Of a stretch of DNA of 64,000 nucleotides, positions 16,876-26,763 are shown piece after piece (the first letter of the stretch is position 1; every line of letters begins with the position of its first letter). The DNA is taken from positions 2,170,001 through 2,234,000 of the forward strand of contig NZ_AP014724.1 of the NCBI RefSeq assembly GCF_001548055.1, in the 5' to 3' direction. The notes under the pieces are model-generated. The model was not told where the DNA came from, made no database searches, and saw nothing but the letters and a program-made list of their open reading frames with translations. The stretch comes from Sulfurospirillum cavolei. GTDB lineage: Bacteria > Campylobacterota > Campylobacteria > Campylobacterales > Sulfurospirillaceae. Both the position numbers and the translations under genes were made by a program.

Positions 16876-19630
16876 TGAGAGCCTCGGCGCATCGGTGGCA
16901 TAGCTCTTCTTCGCTTTTTGATCGGTATTTCCAACAACGTGGACATTTGCATTTAGGAGCTTTTAAAATTTTAAAACGATCTTTTTCGACTTCAAAAACG
17001 CCGATTTCGCCGCTTTCTTCATGCTCGATCACGCGGCTGACCGTAAACCAATCTTCCGCATCGACCTTATCGAGTGCGATGATTTTTGCGGACGCCGTTT
17101 GTATGACCAATTCCAACGTCGATTTAATCACTTTTTCTTTCTTCAAACTATCGACGATTTCAAAAAATTTCTCTCGTGCTTCGATCATGTAAGCTTCGTC
17201 AAACGAAGACGTATGATCCGGTAGCGGTTGATAGACCAGATCAAAAACACCGGTACCGCCTTGTTTCACGATGTTCGGCGCATACTCCATCATTTCGTCG
17301 ATCGTATACGTAAGCGTCGGCGCAAATAAAGCCATCATACGCTCGGTAATCAGTGCCATCGCGCTTTGTGCGGAGAGGCGGATCGTGTCGTTTTTGGCGT
17401 TACAATAGAGCCTGTCTTTGGAAATATCGAGGTAAATACCGCTGAGTTCCACCGCAATAAAATGGTTCAAAAGCGCAAAGCCTTTGGAAAATTCGTACTC
17501 CCTAAAATAGCCTTCCGCCTCATCGAAAACGGCTTTGGCATGGGATAATATCCAACGATCCAACGCCCCCATCTGCTCGTAGGGCAAAAGCGTTTCCAAG
17601 TCGTTGATATTGGCAAGTAAAAAACGAAACGTATTACGGATTTTTCGATACTGCTCGCTGACTTGTTTTAAGATATTATCACTGATTTTTTGGTCGCTCA
17701 TGTATTCACTGGTAACAGCCCAGAGGCGTAAAATCTCGACACCATGGCTTTTGGCAATATCAATCGGGGAGATAACATTTCCCTTCGATTTGCTCATTTT
17801 CTCGCCCTTTTCATCCATGGTAAATCCATGAGTCAAGACTTTCTGGTATGGCGCGATGCCATTATTGGCGGTGCTAACAAGCAGTGAGCTTTGGAACCAA
17901 CCACGGTGTTGATCGCTTCCTTCAAAATACATGGTCGCAGGATAACTTCCCGCATCATAATCGGACGATTCAAGTACCGCTTTCCATGTACTACCGCTAT
18001 CAAACCAGACGTCTAGAATATCCATCACTTTTTCAAGGTTTTCTGCTTTATAGCCACTGTTTTCAACCAAAAGGTCTTTGATCTCCAAATCCCACCACGC
18101 ATCCGCACCTTTTTCTTCAAAGATGGCGGCAATGTGTGTTACGACCTTGGTATCAAAAATAGGTTTACCCGTTGTTTTGTCTCTAAAAAAGGCTATTGGC
18201 ACACCCCAATCGCGCTGACGGGAGATACACCAATCCGGGCGATTTTCGATCATCGAACCCAAACGGTTGATACCTGATTTTGGGTAAAAACGCACTTTTT
18301 CAAGTTCATCCATCGCCATTTTGCGAAGGCTTTCACGTCCACCAACGGCTTCATCCATTGCGACAAACCACTGCTTGGTTGCACGGTAGATGACCGGTTG
18401 ATGCGTTCTCCAACAAAACGGATAGGAGTGAGTGAATTTGGAACATTTAAGCAATCGATCACCCAAAAGTTCTAAAATGCGCTCATTGCATTTAAAGATA
18501 TGCTCGCCTACAAAACTCTGCGCATCGGGAAGTAGCCCTAAATGAACCACTGTCTCATCGTAACAACCACGCTCATCGACGGGCATAATCACTTCAAGAC
18601 CATAGCGAAGCCCGACTTTGTAGTCATCATCACCATGCCCTGGTGCGGTATGAACACAGCCGCTACCACCATCCATTGTGACGTGATCGCCTAAAATCAG
18701 TTGTGATTTTCGACCGTTAAGAGGATTGATGGCAAAACTGTTCTCCAACACGCTGGCTTTAAAGGTTTTAACAACGTCACCTTGTACCACACCTTGCTCT
18801 AACAGTTTTACATGTAAAGGCTCAGCGACGATGTAGCCATCCGATGTCAACACATAATTTTCATTTGGACTAAACGAAATACCCACGTTGGCAGGCAATG
18901 TCCATGGCGTTGTTGTCCAGATGATTACTGAAGCATCCGAGCTGATTTCCAGTTTTGCTTTGGCTTCAGAGCTGAGTGCAAAGGCAACAAAGATAGAGTA
19001 ATCTTCTTTGTCTTCATACTCCACTTCGGCTTCGGCTAACGCACTGCGTGCCGCCCATGACCAGTAAACGGGTTTGCTTCGCTCAACCAAAAGACCGCGC
19101 TCAGCCACACCGCACAAGGCACGGTAAATATCGGCTTCAAATTTAAACTTCATCGTCATATAGGGATTGTCCCAATCGCCAATGACGCCTAACGATTTGA
19201 ACTCTTCTCTTTGAATATCGATAAATTTGCGGGCATGTTCACGACACAACTCTCTGATTTTACTTTTAGGAAGTGCGTCTTTTTTCTCTTTACCTAGATT
19301 TTTTTCAACCTGTTGCTCAATGGGCAAACCATGGCAATCCCAACCAGGAACGTAACGAACTTTCTCGCCAAAAAAATAGTGGGTTTTAACAATGACATCT
19401 TTGAGAATTTTGTTCAGCGCGTGTCCAATGTGAATGTGTCCATTTGCGTAAGGAGGCCCGTCGTGCAAAATAAACGTCTTGGAACTGTTTTCGCGATTCT
19501 TGATCATGCGTGCGTAAGCGCTTTCCTCTTTTGAAAACCACTTAGCGTAACGAGCGGGTTCGTTTTGGGGTAGATTGCCTCTCATCGGGAACGCCGTTTG
19601 AGGAAGAAGCAAGGTCTCTTTATAGTCCAT
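16868..19630 (-). CDS. ileS: isoleucine--tRNA ligase
   Basis: A 920-residue class I synthetase charging tRNA(Ile). HIGH is present as [11 protein letters not shown] near residues 65-75 and KMSKS as EKMSKSKGN in the C-terminal half, with the editing domain ([11 protein letters not shown]) between. The C-terminal zinc finger [10 protein letters not shown]...CHRCAEAL is complete. The ATG at 19630 follows GGAGAG. The 5' two thirds (about 17.65-19.63 kb) are much poorer in CpG than the 3' part and than the neighbouring genes, so the gene looks like a recombinant of two related alleles; the frame is intact. Confidence 0.97.
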   Translation of the reverse strand: MDYKETLLLPQTAFPMRGNLPQNEPARYAKWFSKEESAYARMIKNRENSSKTFILHDGPPYANGHIHIGHALNKILKDVIVKTHYFFGEKVRYVPGWDCHGLPIEQQVEKNLGKEKKDALPKSKIRELCREHARKFIDIQREEFKSLGVIGDWDNPYMTMKFKFEADIYRALCGVAERGLLVERSKPVYWSWAARSALAEAEVEYEDKEDYSIFVAFALSSEAKAKLEISSDASVIIWTTTPWTLPANVGISFSPNENYVLTSDGYIVAEPLHVKLLEQGVVQGDVVKTFKASVLENSFAINPLNGRKSQLILGDHVTMDGGSGCVHTAPGHGDDDYKVGLRYGLEVIMPVDERGCYDETVVHLGLLPDAQSFVGEHIFKCNERILELLGDRLLKCSKFTHSYPFCWRTHQPVIYRATKQWFVAMDEAVGGRESLRKMAMDELEKVRFYPKSGINRLGSMIENRPDWCISRQRDWGVPIAFFRDKTTGKPIFDTKVVTHIAAIFEEKGADAWWDLEIKDLLVENSGYKAENLEKVMDILDVWFDSGSTWKAVLESSDYDAGSYPATMYFEGSDQHRGWFQSSLLVSTANNGIAPYQKVLTHGFTMDEKGEKMSKSKGNVISPIDIAKSHGVEILRLWAVTSEYMSDQKISDNILKQVSEQYRKIRNTFRFLLANINDLETLLPYEQMGALDRWILSHAKAVFDEAEGYFREYEFSKGFALLNHFIAVELSGIYLDISKDRLYCNAKNDTIRLSAQSAMALITERMMALFAPTLTYTIDEMMEYAPNIVKQGGTGVFDLVYQPLPDHTSSFDEAYMIEAREKFFEIVDSLKKEKVIKSTLELVIQTASAKIIALDKVDAEDWFTVSRVIEHEESGEIGVFEVEKDRFKILKAPKCKCPRCWKYRSKSEEELCHRCAEALNG

Positions 19631-19761
19631 TTAGTCTCTCTCCTTGGAAGCTAAGACTCTTACATGTAAGCATCTTAAAATGAGGCAAGTTTACCTAAAA
19701 ACGATTTAAGAAGCACTTACGCATCGCAAGATGCTATAATACAAACTAAAAAAGGTTGTGC

Positions 19762-20856
19762 ATGAAAAGCTCTTTGATCGTCGTAGGAAAAGCCTTGCGA
19801 TACAATCTGCCGTTTTTAAATTATATCCATTCCACGATCACGAAACATTTGAATCTTCCCGATCAAACCGTCTATATCGATAAAAACGACAAAGACCTCT
19901 TTTTTGTGTTAGAAGAATCGATTTCGCATGCCGACGAAATCGTTATCGTCACCTCCAACGACAGTTTTAATCTAGTCAACAAAGTTATCGCGACGCTCGG
20001 TGAAGAGACGTTGGAACTCAAAGGCGGTATGTTGATCCCCTCTAAGGCCGTTCGTTATGAAACCGACAGCTACCTTTTAGCGCGGGAGGGCAAATATATC
20101 AACGTCATAAAAGCGACGGAAAATAAAAAACTTCCGCCTATTTTTATCGATAACACCAACGAATCGTCCCTTTTTTCCATCATCAATATCGATGAAGATT
20201 CCTTGAAAATTCTCGTCGAACCCTTAGCACAAAATTACGAAATCCGCATCACTCCGACGACAATCATCGACGGATGGATAAGCGTCGAAGCCGTTTCAAA
20301 CAAATACGGCAATTTAGAGAGTTTTTTCAAAGCCGTTAAATCGCTCTTACCTCAAAAAGTCATTCAGCATCCCGATGTTATCGAGCATATTTGTACCTGT
20401 TTAGAAACGCACGGTAAGACCTTAAGCGTTGCGGAAAGTTGCACCGGAGGATTGATCGCTTCGATGTTAACCGAACATTCGGGAGTCTCCGCCGTTTTTA
20501 AAGGCGGCATCGTTTCCTACGCCAATGAAATCAAAGCATCATGGCTCGGCGTCAATGAAGAGACCCTCGAACGTCACGGTGCGGTGAGCGAATTGTGCGT
20601 TAGGGAGATGTTGGAAGGCGTTTTAAACGCCAGCTTGGCCGACTATGCGATTGCCACAAGCGGTATCGCGGGACCGACCGGCGGAAGCATCGAAAAACCC
20701 GTCGGGACGGTTTTTGTGGGTGCCCGCGATAAAGAAGGAAACGTCCTGATCGAAAGGCTCCTTTTAGAAGGCGATCGACACTATATCCAACGTCAAAGCG
20801 CGTATCACGCCTTTAAACTTCTTTTGCATGTCGGAGAAACACTTTTTTTAAAATAG
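19762..20856 (+). CDS. cinA: CinA-family protein with nicotinamide-nucleotide amidase domain
   Basis: A 364-residue protein. The C-terminal 160 residues are a clear CinA amidohydrolase domain (LSVAESCTGGLIASMLTEHSGVS, GGIVSYANEIK, ATSGIAGPTGG), which converts nicotinamide mononucleotide to nicotinate mononucleotide in NAD recycling. The first ~200 residues are not the usual molybdopterin-binding (COG1058) domain in an obvious way, which is a known feature of shorter Campylobacterota versions. ATG at 19762 has AAAAGG six bases upstream; the TTG at 19756 is less likely. It is divergent from ileS. Confidence 0.85.
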   Translation: MKSSLIVVGKALRYNLPFLNYIHSTITKHLNLPDQTVYIDKNDKDLFFVLEESISHADEIVIVTSNDSFNLVNKVIATLGEETLELKGGMLIPSKAVRYETDSYLLAREGKYINVIKATENKKLPPIFIDNTNESSLFSIINIDEDSLKILVEPLAQNYEIRITPTTIIDGWISVEAVSNKYGNLESFFKAVKSLLPQKVIQHPDVIEHICTCLETHGKTLSVAESCTGGLIASMLTEHSGVSAVFKGGIVSYANEIKASWLGVNEETLERHGAVSELCVREMLEGVLNASLADYAIATSGIAGPTGGSIEKPVGTVFVGARDKEGNVLIERLLLEGDRHYIQRQSAYHAFKLLLHVGETLFLK

Positions 20857-20868
20857 TGCAAATTTCTC

Positions 20869-20897
20869 TTGACAAATGAAATTTTTTTCTCTATAAT
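20869..20897 (+). promoter_or_regulatory. consensus sigma-70 promoter of the tRNA array
   Basis: TTGACA at 20869-20874, a 17-base spacer, and TATAAT at 20892-20897. Both hexamers match the consensus perfectly, which is uncommon in Campylobacterota, where the -35 element is usually weak. The first tRNA begins 30 bases downstream. Confidence 0.88.
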
Positions 20898-20927
20898 TTC
20901 AGCCTCATTACGAGAAGAACGGTGAAT

Positions 20928-21003
20928 GACTCGTTAGCTCAGCCGGTAGAGCATCTCCCTTTTAAGGAGGTGGTCGATGGTTCGAATCCATCACGGGTCA
21001 CCA
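20928..21003 (+). tRNA. tRNA-Lys (TTT), copy 1
   Basis: 76 bases including encoded CCA. The acceptor stem GACTCGT/ACGGGTC closes with one G-T pair, the anticodon loop reads CTTTTAA (anticodon TTT), and the T arm has GGTTCGAATCC. It differs from copy 2 at one base of the D loop. Confidence 0.97.
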
Positions 21004-21018
21004 CTTTTTTATTTGTGC

Positions 21019-21094
21019 GACCCCATCGTCTAGTGGTCCAGGATCCCGCCCTTTCACGGCGGTTACAGGGGTTCAAATCCCCTTGGGGTCGCCA
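21019..21094 (+). tRNA. tRNA-Glu (TTC)
   Basis: 76 bases with encoded CCA. The acceptor stem is GACCCCA/TGGGGTC, discriminator G, and the anticodon loop CTTTCAC carries TTC. The T arm is GGGGTTCAAATCCCC. Confidence 0.97.
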
Positions 21095-21123
21095 TTTAAT
21101 TCTTTTTAACGTAGTGTCCCTTT

Positions 21124-21199
21124 GGTCGCTTAGCTCAGTTGGTAGAGCGCCACCCTTACAAGGTGGATGTCATAAGTTCGAGTCTTATAGCGACCACCA
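21124..21199 (+). tRNA. tRNA-Val (TAC)
   Basis: 76 bases with encoded CCA. The acceptor stem is GGTCGCT/AGCGACC, and the anticodon loop CTTACAA carries TAC. Confidence 0.97.
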
Positions 21200-21207
21200 T
21201 TTCGTGT

Positions 21208-21284
21208 GCGGCGGTAGTTCAGTTGGTTAGAATATCGGCCTGTCACGCCGGGGGTCGCGGGTTCGAGCCCCGTCCGCCGCGCCA
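21208..21284 (+). tRNA. tRNA-Asp (GTC)
   Basis: 77 bases with encoded CCA. The acceptor stem is GCGGCGG/CCGCCGC, discriminator G, and the anticodon loop CTGTCAC carries GTC. Confidence 0.97.
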
Positions 21285-21337
21285 CGATTTATTTCCCTCA
21301 GCTCTTTCTTATCGTTACGATGAAACCGTCTGAGCAT

Positions 21338-21413
21338 GACTCGTTAGCTCAGCAGGTAGAGCATCTCCCTTTTAAGGAGGTGGTCGATGGTTCGAATCCA
21401 TCACGGGTCACCA
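21338..21413 (+). tRNA. tRNA-Lys (TTT), copy 2
   Basis: 76 bases with CCA, identical to copy 1 except AGCAGG for AGCCGG in the D arm. Like copy 1 it is followed directly by a tRNA-Glu, so a Lys-Glu pair seems to have been duplicated. Confidence 0.97.
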
Positions 21414-21438
21414 TTGTCCTAAGCAAAATCACGTGTGC

Positions 21439-21513
21439 GACCCCATCGTCTAGTGGTTAGGACACCGCCCTCTCAAGGCGGGAACGGGGGTTCAAGTCCC
21501 CCTGGGGTCGCCA
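21439..21513 (+). tRNA. tRNA-Glu (CTC)
   Basis: 75 bases with CCA. The acceptor stem is the same as in the TTC isoacceptor (GACCCCA/TGGGGTC), but the anticodon loop is CTCTCAA, giving CTC, and the D loop is one base shorter. The two Glu genes also differ in the anticodon and T stems, with compensating changes. Confidence 0.95.
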
Positions 21514-21527
21514 TTTTCTTTCATATG

Positions 21528-21971
21528 TTAAATTCTTTTCCCTCGTTGATTGATTCCCTCATTTTCATAAATATCGATTTCTTGCTTGTATTCGGGATTG
21601 GCTTTTTTCAACTCTTCATCCATAAAAGCGATCAACTTCGCGTCCGCATTACGATGACTCGCAACCAACAATACGAAATTGAGATACACTTTGGCAATTT
21701 TTGGAGCCATCCCTTTTTGTTTTTCGGGAAACGGGCAGGCTTTGGCAACTTGTAAAATAGCATTGGTCAGATCGTTACGCGTCGAATTGCGTTTAGCTGC
21801 AATTTCCACCATCGCTTCGATAGCGATTTTACGAGCTTTTTCTTGTTCGACTTGGCTCGGAGCCACTTCGATCACAACGGTTTTTTGAAGATTCGCGACA
21901 ACAATAAATAAAGAGATAATGACAATTGCGATAACCGCAACAATGGCAAGAATCAGATAATTCTCTTGCAT
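21528..21971 (-). CDS. membrane-anchored hypothetical protein, 147 aa
   Basis: Function not recognised. Residues 4-26 form one very hydrophobic segment rich in Ile/Val and the rest is charged and helical (QVEQEKARKIAIEAMVEIAAKRN). Nothing catalytic is visible. The ATG at 21971 (MQENYLIL) is chosen because the membrane anchor begins there; the longer frame upstream would overlap ccsBA. It follows ccsBA by 64 bases on the same strand and converges on the tRNA array, so it may be co-transcribed with ccsBA. Confidence 0.75.
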   Translation of the reverse strand: MQENYLILAIVAVIAIVIISLFIVVANLQKTVVIEVAPSQVEQEKARKIAIEAMVEIAAKRNSTRNDLTNAILQVAKACPFPEKQKGMAPKIAKVYLNFVLLVASHRNADAKLIAFMDEELKKANPEYKQEIDIYENEGINQRGKRI

Positions 21972-22035
21972 GCCTATAGCCTTCCTGATTTTTGGGGCTA
22001 TTATAGCACAACTTGAAAAAGGCCATAGGCCTCTT

Positions 22036-25000
22036 TCAAGCGGAAGGTTTTGTATCTTGACGTAAGGTTCGTTTGGGATATGCGAGTGCAATCGTCAATG
22101 CAACGATCGCGACCGTATAGTAAACAAAGCTCGGTACGGGTATCGGATCGCCTGCCGCATACGAGTGCATACCGGAGAGATAAAAGTTAACCCCGAAATA
22201 GGTCATAATAATCGAAGCAAACGAAACGGTAGACGCTACGGCAAATACAAACGGCGTATTGAGCTTCGGCACAAAGCGAAAATGCACGACGGCCGCGTAT
22301 ACTAAGATGGATACCAAGGCCCACGTCTCTTTTGGATCCCAACCCCAGTACCTCCCCCACGACTCGTTCGCCCATACGCCTCCCAAAAAGTTACCGACCG
22401 TTAAAAGGCTGAGCCCTAAAATCATTGCCATTTCATTGATACGCGTCGCTTCGATAATATTGCGATCCAACTCTTGATTTCGGTTATGTTTGGCTTGACT
22501 ACCGCTACGTAAGATAAATAAAACGAGCGTAAAAAAGCCCAAAAGCGCGCACAAACCGAAAAAGCCGTAACTTGCCGTAATAACGGAGACATGGATATTG
22601 AGCCAATACGATTTTAAAACGGGAACCAGATTGGTAATTTGCGGATCCATCCAACTTAAATGTGCGACAAAAAGCGTAATACCGGCTAAGATCGACGTCA
22701 ACGATAAAGAAACAACCGACTGGCGTGCAAAGAAAATACCCGCTAACGCAATAGCCCATGCGATGTAGATCATGGATTCGTATCCGTCGCTCCACGGTGC
22801 ATGCTGTGCGATGTACCAGCGAAGGCCGAGTCCGGCACTGTGAACCAAAAAGCCGATGACCGTCAGCGTTAATACTGCTTGGGCTATCCATTGGATAGAG
22901 AGTTTTGGTTTAACCATTTTGGCAAAAATAAAGCATAAAAGTATCAACCCGCTTAAGAGATAAAGCGGCGTCAAACGATCGAAAATTTTTGCATGGTTAA
23001 AAAAGATTTCCGCTTTAATGCGGCTTGATGCGGGAATAATGTCGGCTCCGTATTGTTCTTGGTAAGACTGAAGTTTATCCAGTGCTTTGTCGGCATTGTC
23101 CCAGTTGCTTTTTTCCAAGCCTTCTCCGATTGCCTCAAAATAACCGCCCAACAATGCCCGCACTTCATCGCCCTCTTGTTTTGAAAAATTCATTACGGCT
23201 TCTTGAGGTGCAAACCATCGTTTCGAGAGGTCGTTTTGTTTCGGGATCATTTTAAAAATTTCTCCGGTATAGACCATATAACAGATGTTAACGCGTTCGT
23301 CGACTTTTAAGACGTCTTTATCAAACTGGTTGCGTAATGCGGGTTTTTTTCGGTTGGCTTCTTCGGAAAACTTCGCCAGTTTAAAGCCGTGATCACCCTC
23401 TTTTTCAAAAAAGTCGTTAAAGGACGCGTATTTTTGATTATCGGGAATCCCGATCATCTTTTTGAGTTCGGGATGAAACACTTTGATAATCGGAAGCGAT
23501 TGCCATTCCGCCGGAGAACTCATCATGCTCAAAACGACTTGATTGGCATTCATACCTTGATACGTCGAACCACCGTATACTTTGTTAAGCACTTCGAATG
23601 CAACGGTATCGATCGGTTTGATACGCCCGTCCACGCTTTGCACCAACACTTTACCGAAACGATCGGCATGTTTGACGTCGTACTGTTTCAAAAAGCTTAA
23701 ATACTCTTCTGTAGTATACGCATGTAAAGGCTGTGTCCACGTTAAAAGCATCGCGCTTACGAGTACAAGCACCGATTTCATCTTAACCGTGTCGCGCTGA
23801 ATCATAAACGCTAATTTGCGAAAACGGCTTTGGGGATTGAGCAGGTTTAAAAAAAGTCCTAAACTTAACAAAAAGTATCCTAAATAAGTCGGAATTTTTC
23901 CCGGATCGTTATTGACCGATAAAATCGTACCCTTTTCGTCTTTATCGTACGATGATTGGAAAAAACGGAATCCTCGGTAGTCCAAGACGTGATTCATATA
24001 GATACGAAACGGCAAACGTACGTTTTGATCTTTATCGACGACTTCAACTTCGCTGGCATATGACATTGGCGACATGGAACCTGGGTATCGATCTAATTGA
24101 AATTCGTTCAACTGAATGGAAAAAGGCAACGTAAACGTCTTCGAACCCCATTCAAATACAAACGGAATGCCTGCAATTATTATCTTCGTCGGCTCGCCTT
24201 TAGCACCTTTGCCTTGTCCGAACATCGCAACATCGTGTCGTTCACCTTTAAATTCGACCGTCACGACCAACGCGGACTCAACACCTGCTTGAATCATCGG
24301 ATTTTTATCTTCAACGACTTTCTCTTTTCCTTTTAAGCCGATATAACGCGGTGCAAAATTCATAGTACCGACGGTATAAAGCTGTCCCGTCGTGAACGCT
24401 TCTTTACGGTTTGCCTCAAACGTTCCGCGAGTATTTTCCGCCATTTTAAACCACGATACGTTTTCGTCTGAGAGCATGTAAAAGCTTTTGTTTTCCCTAA
24501 AAAAGCGTACTATCGGCTTACTCGGTTTATCAAGCTTCGCATTGAAACTAAAAATATAATCGGGTGTTTCGTAAAATTCGCCTTCTTTGAGTGCAATACT
24601 TAAACTCTCCCCGTAAGCACTGAGTATCATGGAAATCATCGCAACTCCGTTAGGGTCGTCGACGACTTTTTTAGTCGCCCGCGGAAAATACTCTTTAAAA
24701 CTTACATGTGCTTTTTCGCCGCCGACGTCCAAGCCAAAATTAAAATGATTCCCGCCCATTTGGGAAAGCAACAGAGGATGCGCATAACTATAGCTTTTCC
24801 CCTCTTTGAGTGCGGAAGCTTGTACAAACGCTTCCGAAGAGAGTACGCGGTTTTCTTCCATACCGTTTCGAATGTGCAAAGAGCCTTCAAAACCGAAATA
24901 ACGCGTCATCCCCGAACCGATAAGAATCAAAAGAAAACTAAAATGAAACATCAAAGAAGGAAGTTTATCGCGTGTGTAGATTTTATAATGGATTATATTG

Positions 25001-25188
25001 TAAATGAGTACGATACCAAGAGCTATTTGCAGAAGTTCAAACCACCATGACGTATAAATCAGCGCCCAACTCGTCTCGGCACCGAAATCGTTCTCCACAA
25101 AAGTCGCAACGGCACTAAAAAGGCCAAAAAGTAAGAGCAAAACAATCGCAACTTTCATCGATAAAAGTTGCTTCAATACACCGTTCAT
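22036..25188 (-). CDS. ccsBA: CcsBA-type fused cytochrome c biogenesis protein
   Basis: A 1050-residue system II cytochrome c synthase, exporting haem and joining it to CXXCH of apocytochromes in the periplasm. The N-terminal half is CcsB/ResB-like, with early membrane segments (VAIVLLLLFGLFSAVATFVE; LIYNIIHYKIY) and a large periplasmic region. The C-terminal half is CcsA, with the tryptophan-rich WGRYWGWDPKETWALVS motif and multiple membrane helices. The fused form is typical of Campylobacterota. ATG at 25188 has AAGGA nine bases upstream. The liv operon terminator lies upstream. Confidence 0.95.
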   Translation of the reverse strand: MNGVLKQLLSMKVAIVLLLLFGLFSAVATFVENDFGAETSWALIYTSWWFELLQIALGIVLIYNIIHYKIYTRDKLPSLMFHFSFLLILIGSGMTRYFGFEGSLHIRNGMEENRVLSSEAFVQASALKEGKSYSYAHPLLLSQMGGNHFNFGLDVGGEKAHVSFKEYFPRATKKVVDDPNGVAMISMILSAYGESLSIALKEGEFYETPDYIFSFNAKLDKPSKPIVRFFRENKSFYMLSDENVSWFKMAENTRGTFEANRKEAFTTGQLYTVGTMNFAPRYIGLKGKEKVVEDKNPMIQAGVESALVVTVEFKGERHDVAMFGQGKGAKGEPTKIIIAGIPFVFEWGSKTFTLPFSIQLNEFQLDRYPGSMSPMSYASEVEVVDKDQNVRLPFRIYMNHVLDYRGFRFFQSSYDKDEKGTILSVNNDPGKIPTYLGYFLLSLGLFLNLLNPQSRFRKLAFMIQRDTVKMKSVLVLVSAMLLTWTQPLHAYTTEEYLSFLKQYDVKHADRFGKVLVQSVDGRIKPIDTVAFEVLNKVYGGSTYQGMNANQVVLSMMSSPAEWQSLPIIKVFHPELKKMIGIPDNQKYASFNDFFEKEGDHGFKLAKFSEEANRKKPALRNQFDKDVLKVDERVNICYMVYTGEIFKMIPKQNDLSKRWFAPQEAVMNFSKQEGDEVRALLGGYFEAIGEGLEKSNWDNADKALDKLQSYQEQYGADIIPASSRIKAEIFFNHAKIFDRLTPLYLLSGLILLCFIFAKMVKPKLSIQWIAQAVLTLTVIGFLVHSAGLGLRWYIAQHAPWSDGYESMIYIAWAIALAGIFFARQSVVSLSLTSILAGITLFVAHLSWMDPQITNLVPVLKSYWLNIHVSVITASYGFFGLCALLGFFTLVLFILRSGSQAKHNRNQELDRNIIEATRINEMAMILGLSLLTVGNFLGGVWANESWGRYWGWDPKETWALVSILVYAAVVHFRFVPKLNTPFVFAVASTVSFASIIMTYFGVNFYLSGMHSYAAGDPIPVPSFVYYTVAIVALTIALAYPKRTLRQDTKPSA

Positions 25189-25264
25189 TCCAAATTTCCT
25201 TCGTAACAAAATAGGGGTATGTTACCTTTTTAGAGTAAATAATTTATAAATCGTTAAAGAAGCG

Positions 25265-25289
25265 GTAGCCTCATCGTTTCAGAGGCTAC
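25265..25289 (-). terminator. terminator after the liv operon
   Basis: Stem GTAGCCTC / GAGGCTAC with a nine-base loop, just beyond the livF stop. On the minus strand it is followed by a T-rich stretch (CGCTTCTTTAAC). Confidence 0.6.
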
Positions 25290-25307
25290 ATGTAAGCAGT
25301 TTTAATC

Positions 25308-26003
25308 TTATCCGCCGAGGTATTTTTTGCGGATTGTGTCGTCTCCGATCATCTCGGAAGCTTTACCGCTCATCACGATTTTGCCGTTTTCTAAAACGTA
25401 GGCTTTATCGGAAATTTTCAATGCGGCAAAAGCGTTTTGTTCTACGAGGAGAATGGTAATGCCCTCGTCTCTCAGGCGAAGAATCGTTTCAAAAACCTCT
25501 CCGACGATTTTAGGTGCAAGACCGAGGCTCGGTTCATCCAACATCAAAAGTTTCGGTTCTCCCATCAAAGCTCGCGAAATCGCCAACATTTGTTGCTCGC
25601 CCCCGCTCATCGTTCCCGCAAGTTGATAGCGTTTGTCTTTGATACGAGGGAAAAGCCCGTACATCGCATCGCGCAGATGTTCGTAATTTTCGTCGTTATT
25701 AAACGCGCCCATACGTAAATTTTCTTCAACCGTTAGGTTGATAAAGATTTTACGACCTTCCGGAACCAGCGAAAGTCCGTGTTGAACGAGCGTATGCGTT
25801 TTATGGTGTTTGGTATCGAACCCTAAAAAATTAATATCTCCCGTTTTTTTGACGCTGTTGAGCAGTGCTTTCAAGGTCGAACTTTTACCCGCACCGTTGC
25901 TACCGATCAACGAGACGATTTCCCCCTCTTTCACGTCAAAATCGATCCCTTTGACCGCTTCGATCAGTCCGTAATAGACATGTAGGTTTTTAACGTTAAT
26001 CAT
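25308..26003 (-). CDS. livF: branched-chain amino acid ABC transporter ATP-binding protein LivF
   Basis: A 231-residue ABC ATPase with Walker A GSNGAGKSS near residues 34-42, signature MSGGEQQML, and Walker B LLMLDEPSLGLAP. The residues around the H-loop position read LLVEQNAF, which is typical of LivF. With LivG it powers uptake through LivHM. Its start overlaps the livG stop by eight bases. Confidence 0.95.
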   Translation of the reverse strand: MINVKNLHVYYGLIEAVKGIDFDVKEGEIVSLIGSNGAGKSSTLKALLNSVKKTGDINFLGFDTKHHKTHTLVQHGLSLVPEGRKIFINLTVEENLRMGAFNNDENYEHLRDAMYGLFPRIKDKRYQLAGTMSGGEQQMLAISRALMGEPKLLMLDEPSLGLAPKIVGEVFETILRLRDEGITILLVEQNAFAALKISDKAYVLENGKIVMSGKASEMIGDDTIRKKYLGG

Positions 26004-26763
26004 GATGAAAATCTCCTAAATACGCCGAAATCACTTCAGAATCTTGAATCGCGTCGCTGGGCTTTCCTTCGAAAATGGTTTTACCGTAATCAAGCACCAA
26101 CACTTTGTCGCACAATTGATTGACGAATTTCATATCGTGTTCGATCAAAAGTACCGTTAAGTCGAAATCTTCACGCGCTTTTTTGATGATGTTTCCTAAC
26201 TCTTCCGTCTCGGAAGGATTCATACCCGCCGCAGGTTCGTCAAGCAGTAGCAATTCCGGATTGGTCGCCAATGCACGTGCAATCTCGACTTTACGTTGCT
26301 GACCGTAACTCAAATCGACCGCTTTGTCATGGGCAAACGCACTCATTCCAAAATAGTCCAAAATCTCGAATGCGCGCTTTTTGATGCGTTTTTCTTCGCC
26401 GATAAAACGCGGAAAACGCGAAATAGCTTCAAAGAAACTGTAGCGTGCTTGGAAATCAAATCCGATCAAAACGTTATCCAAAACGCTCATACTCGAAAAC
26501 AGACGAATGTTTTGAAACGTTCGGGCGATACCGCGGCGAACGATTAAATGCGGTTTCAATCCGTGAATCATCTCGTTTCGGAAAATGACTTCTCCTGAAC
26601 TTGGTTCGTAATTTCCCGTGATGATGTTAAACATTGTCGTTTTACCCGCACCGTTAGGCCCGATCAGTCCGAAAATCTCTTTTCGATCGACGCTAAAACT
26701 CGTCTCTTTAATCGCCGTTACGCCGCCGAAATTTTTAGTGACGTTATTGACATGTAAGATCAT
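25996..26763 (-). CDS. livG: branched-chain amino acid ABC transporter ATP-binding protein LivG
   Basis: A 255-residue ABC ATPase with Walker A GPNGAGKTT, the LivG-type insertion ARTFQNIRLFSSMSVLDNVLIG, signature LSYGQQRKVEIARAL and Walker B LLLLDEPAAGMNP, then LLIEHDM. The ATG overlaps the livM stop. It forms the energy-coupling dimer with LivF. Confidence 0.95.
   Translation of the reverse strand: MILHVNNVTKNFGGVTAIKETSFSVDRKEIFGLIGPNGAGKTTMFNIITGNYEPSSGEVIFRNEMIHGLKPHLIVRRGIARTFQNIRLFSSMSVLDNVLIGFDFQARYSFFEAISRFPRFIGEEKRIKKRAFEILDYFGMSAFAHDKAVDLSYGQQRKVEIARALATNPELLLLDEPAAGMNPSETEELGNIIKKAREDFDLTVLLIEHDMKFVNQLCDKVLVLDYGKTIFEGKPSDAIQDSEVISAYLGDFHHD

Noticed and set aside
20922-21333. ORFs in the tRNA array
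   Set aside because: They read through folded tRNA genes and have no protein features.
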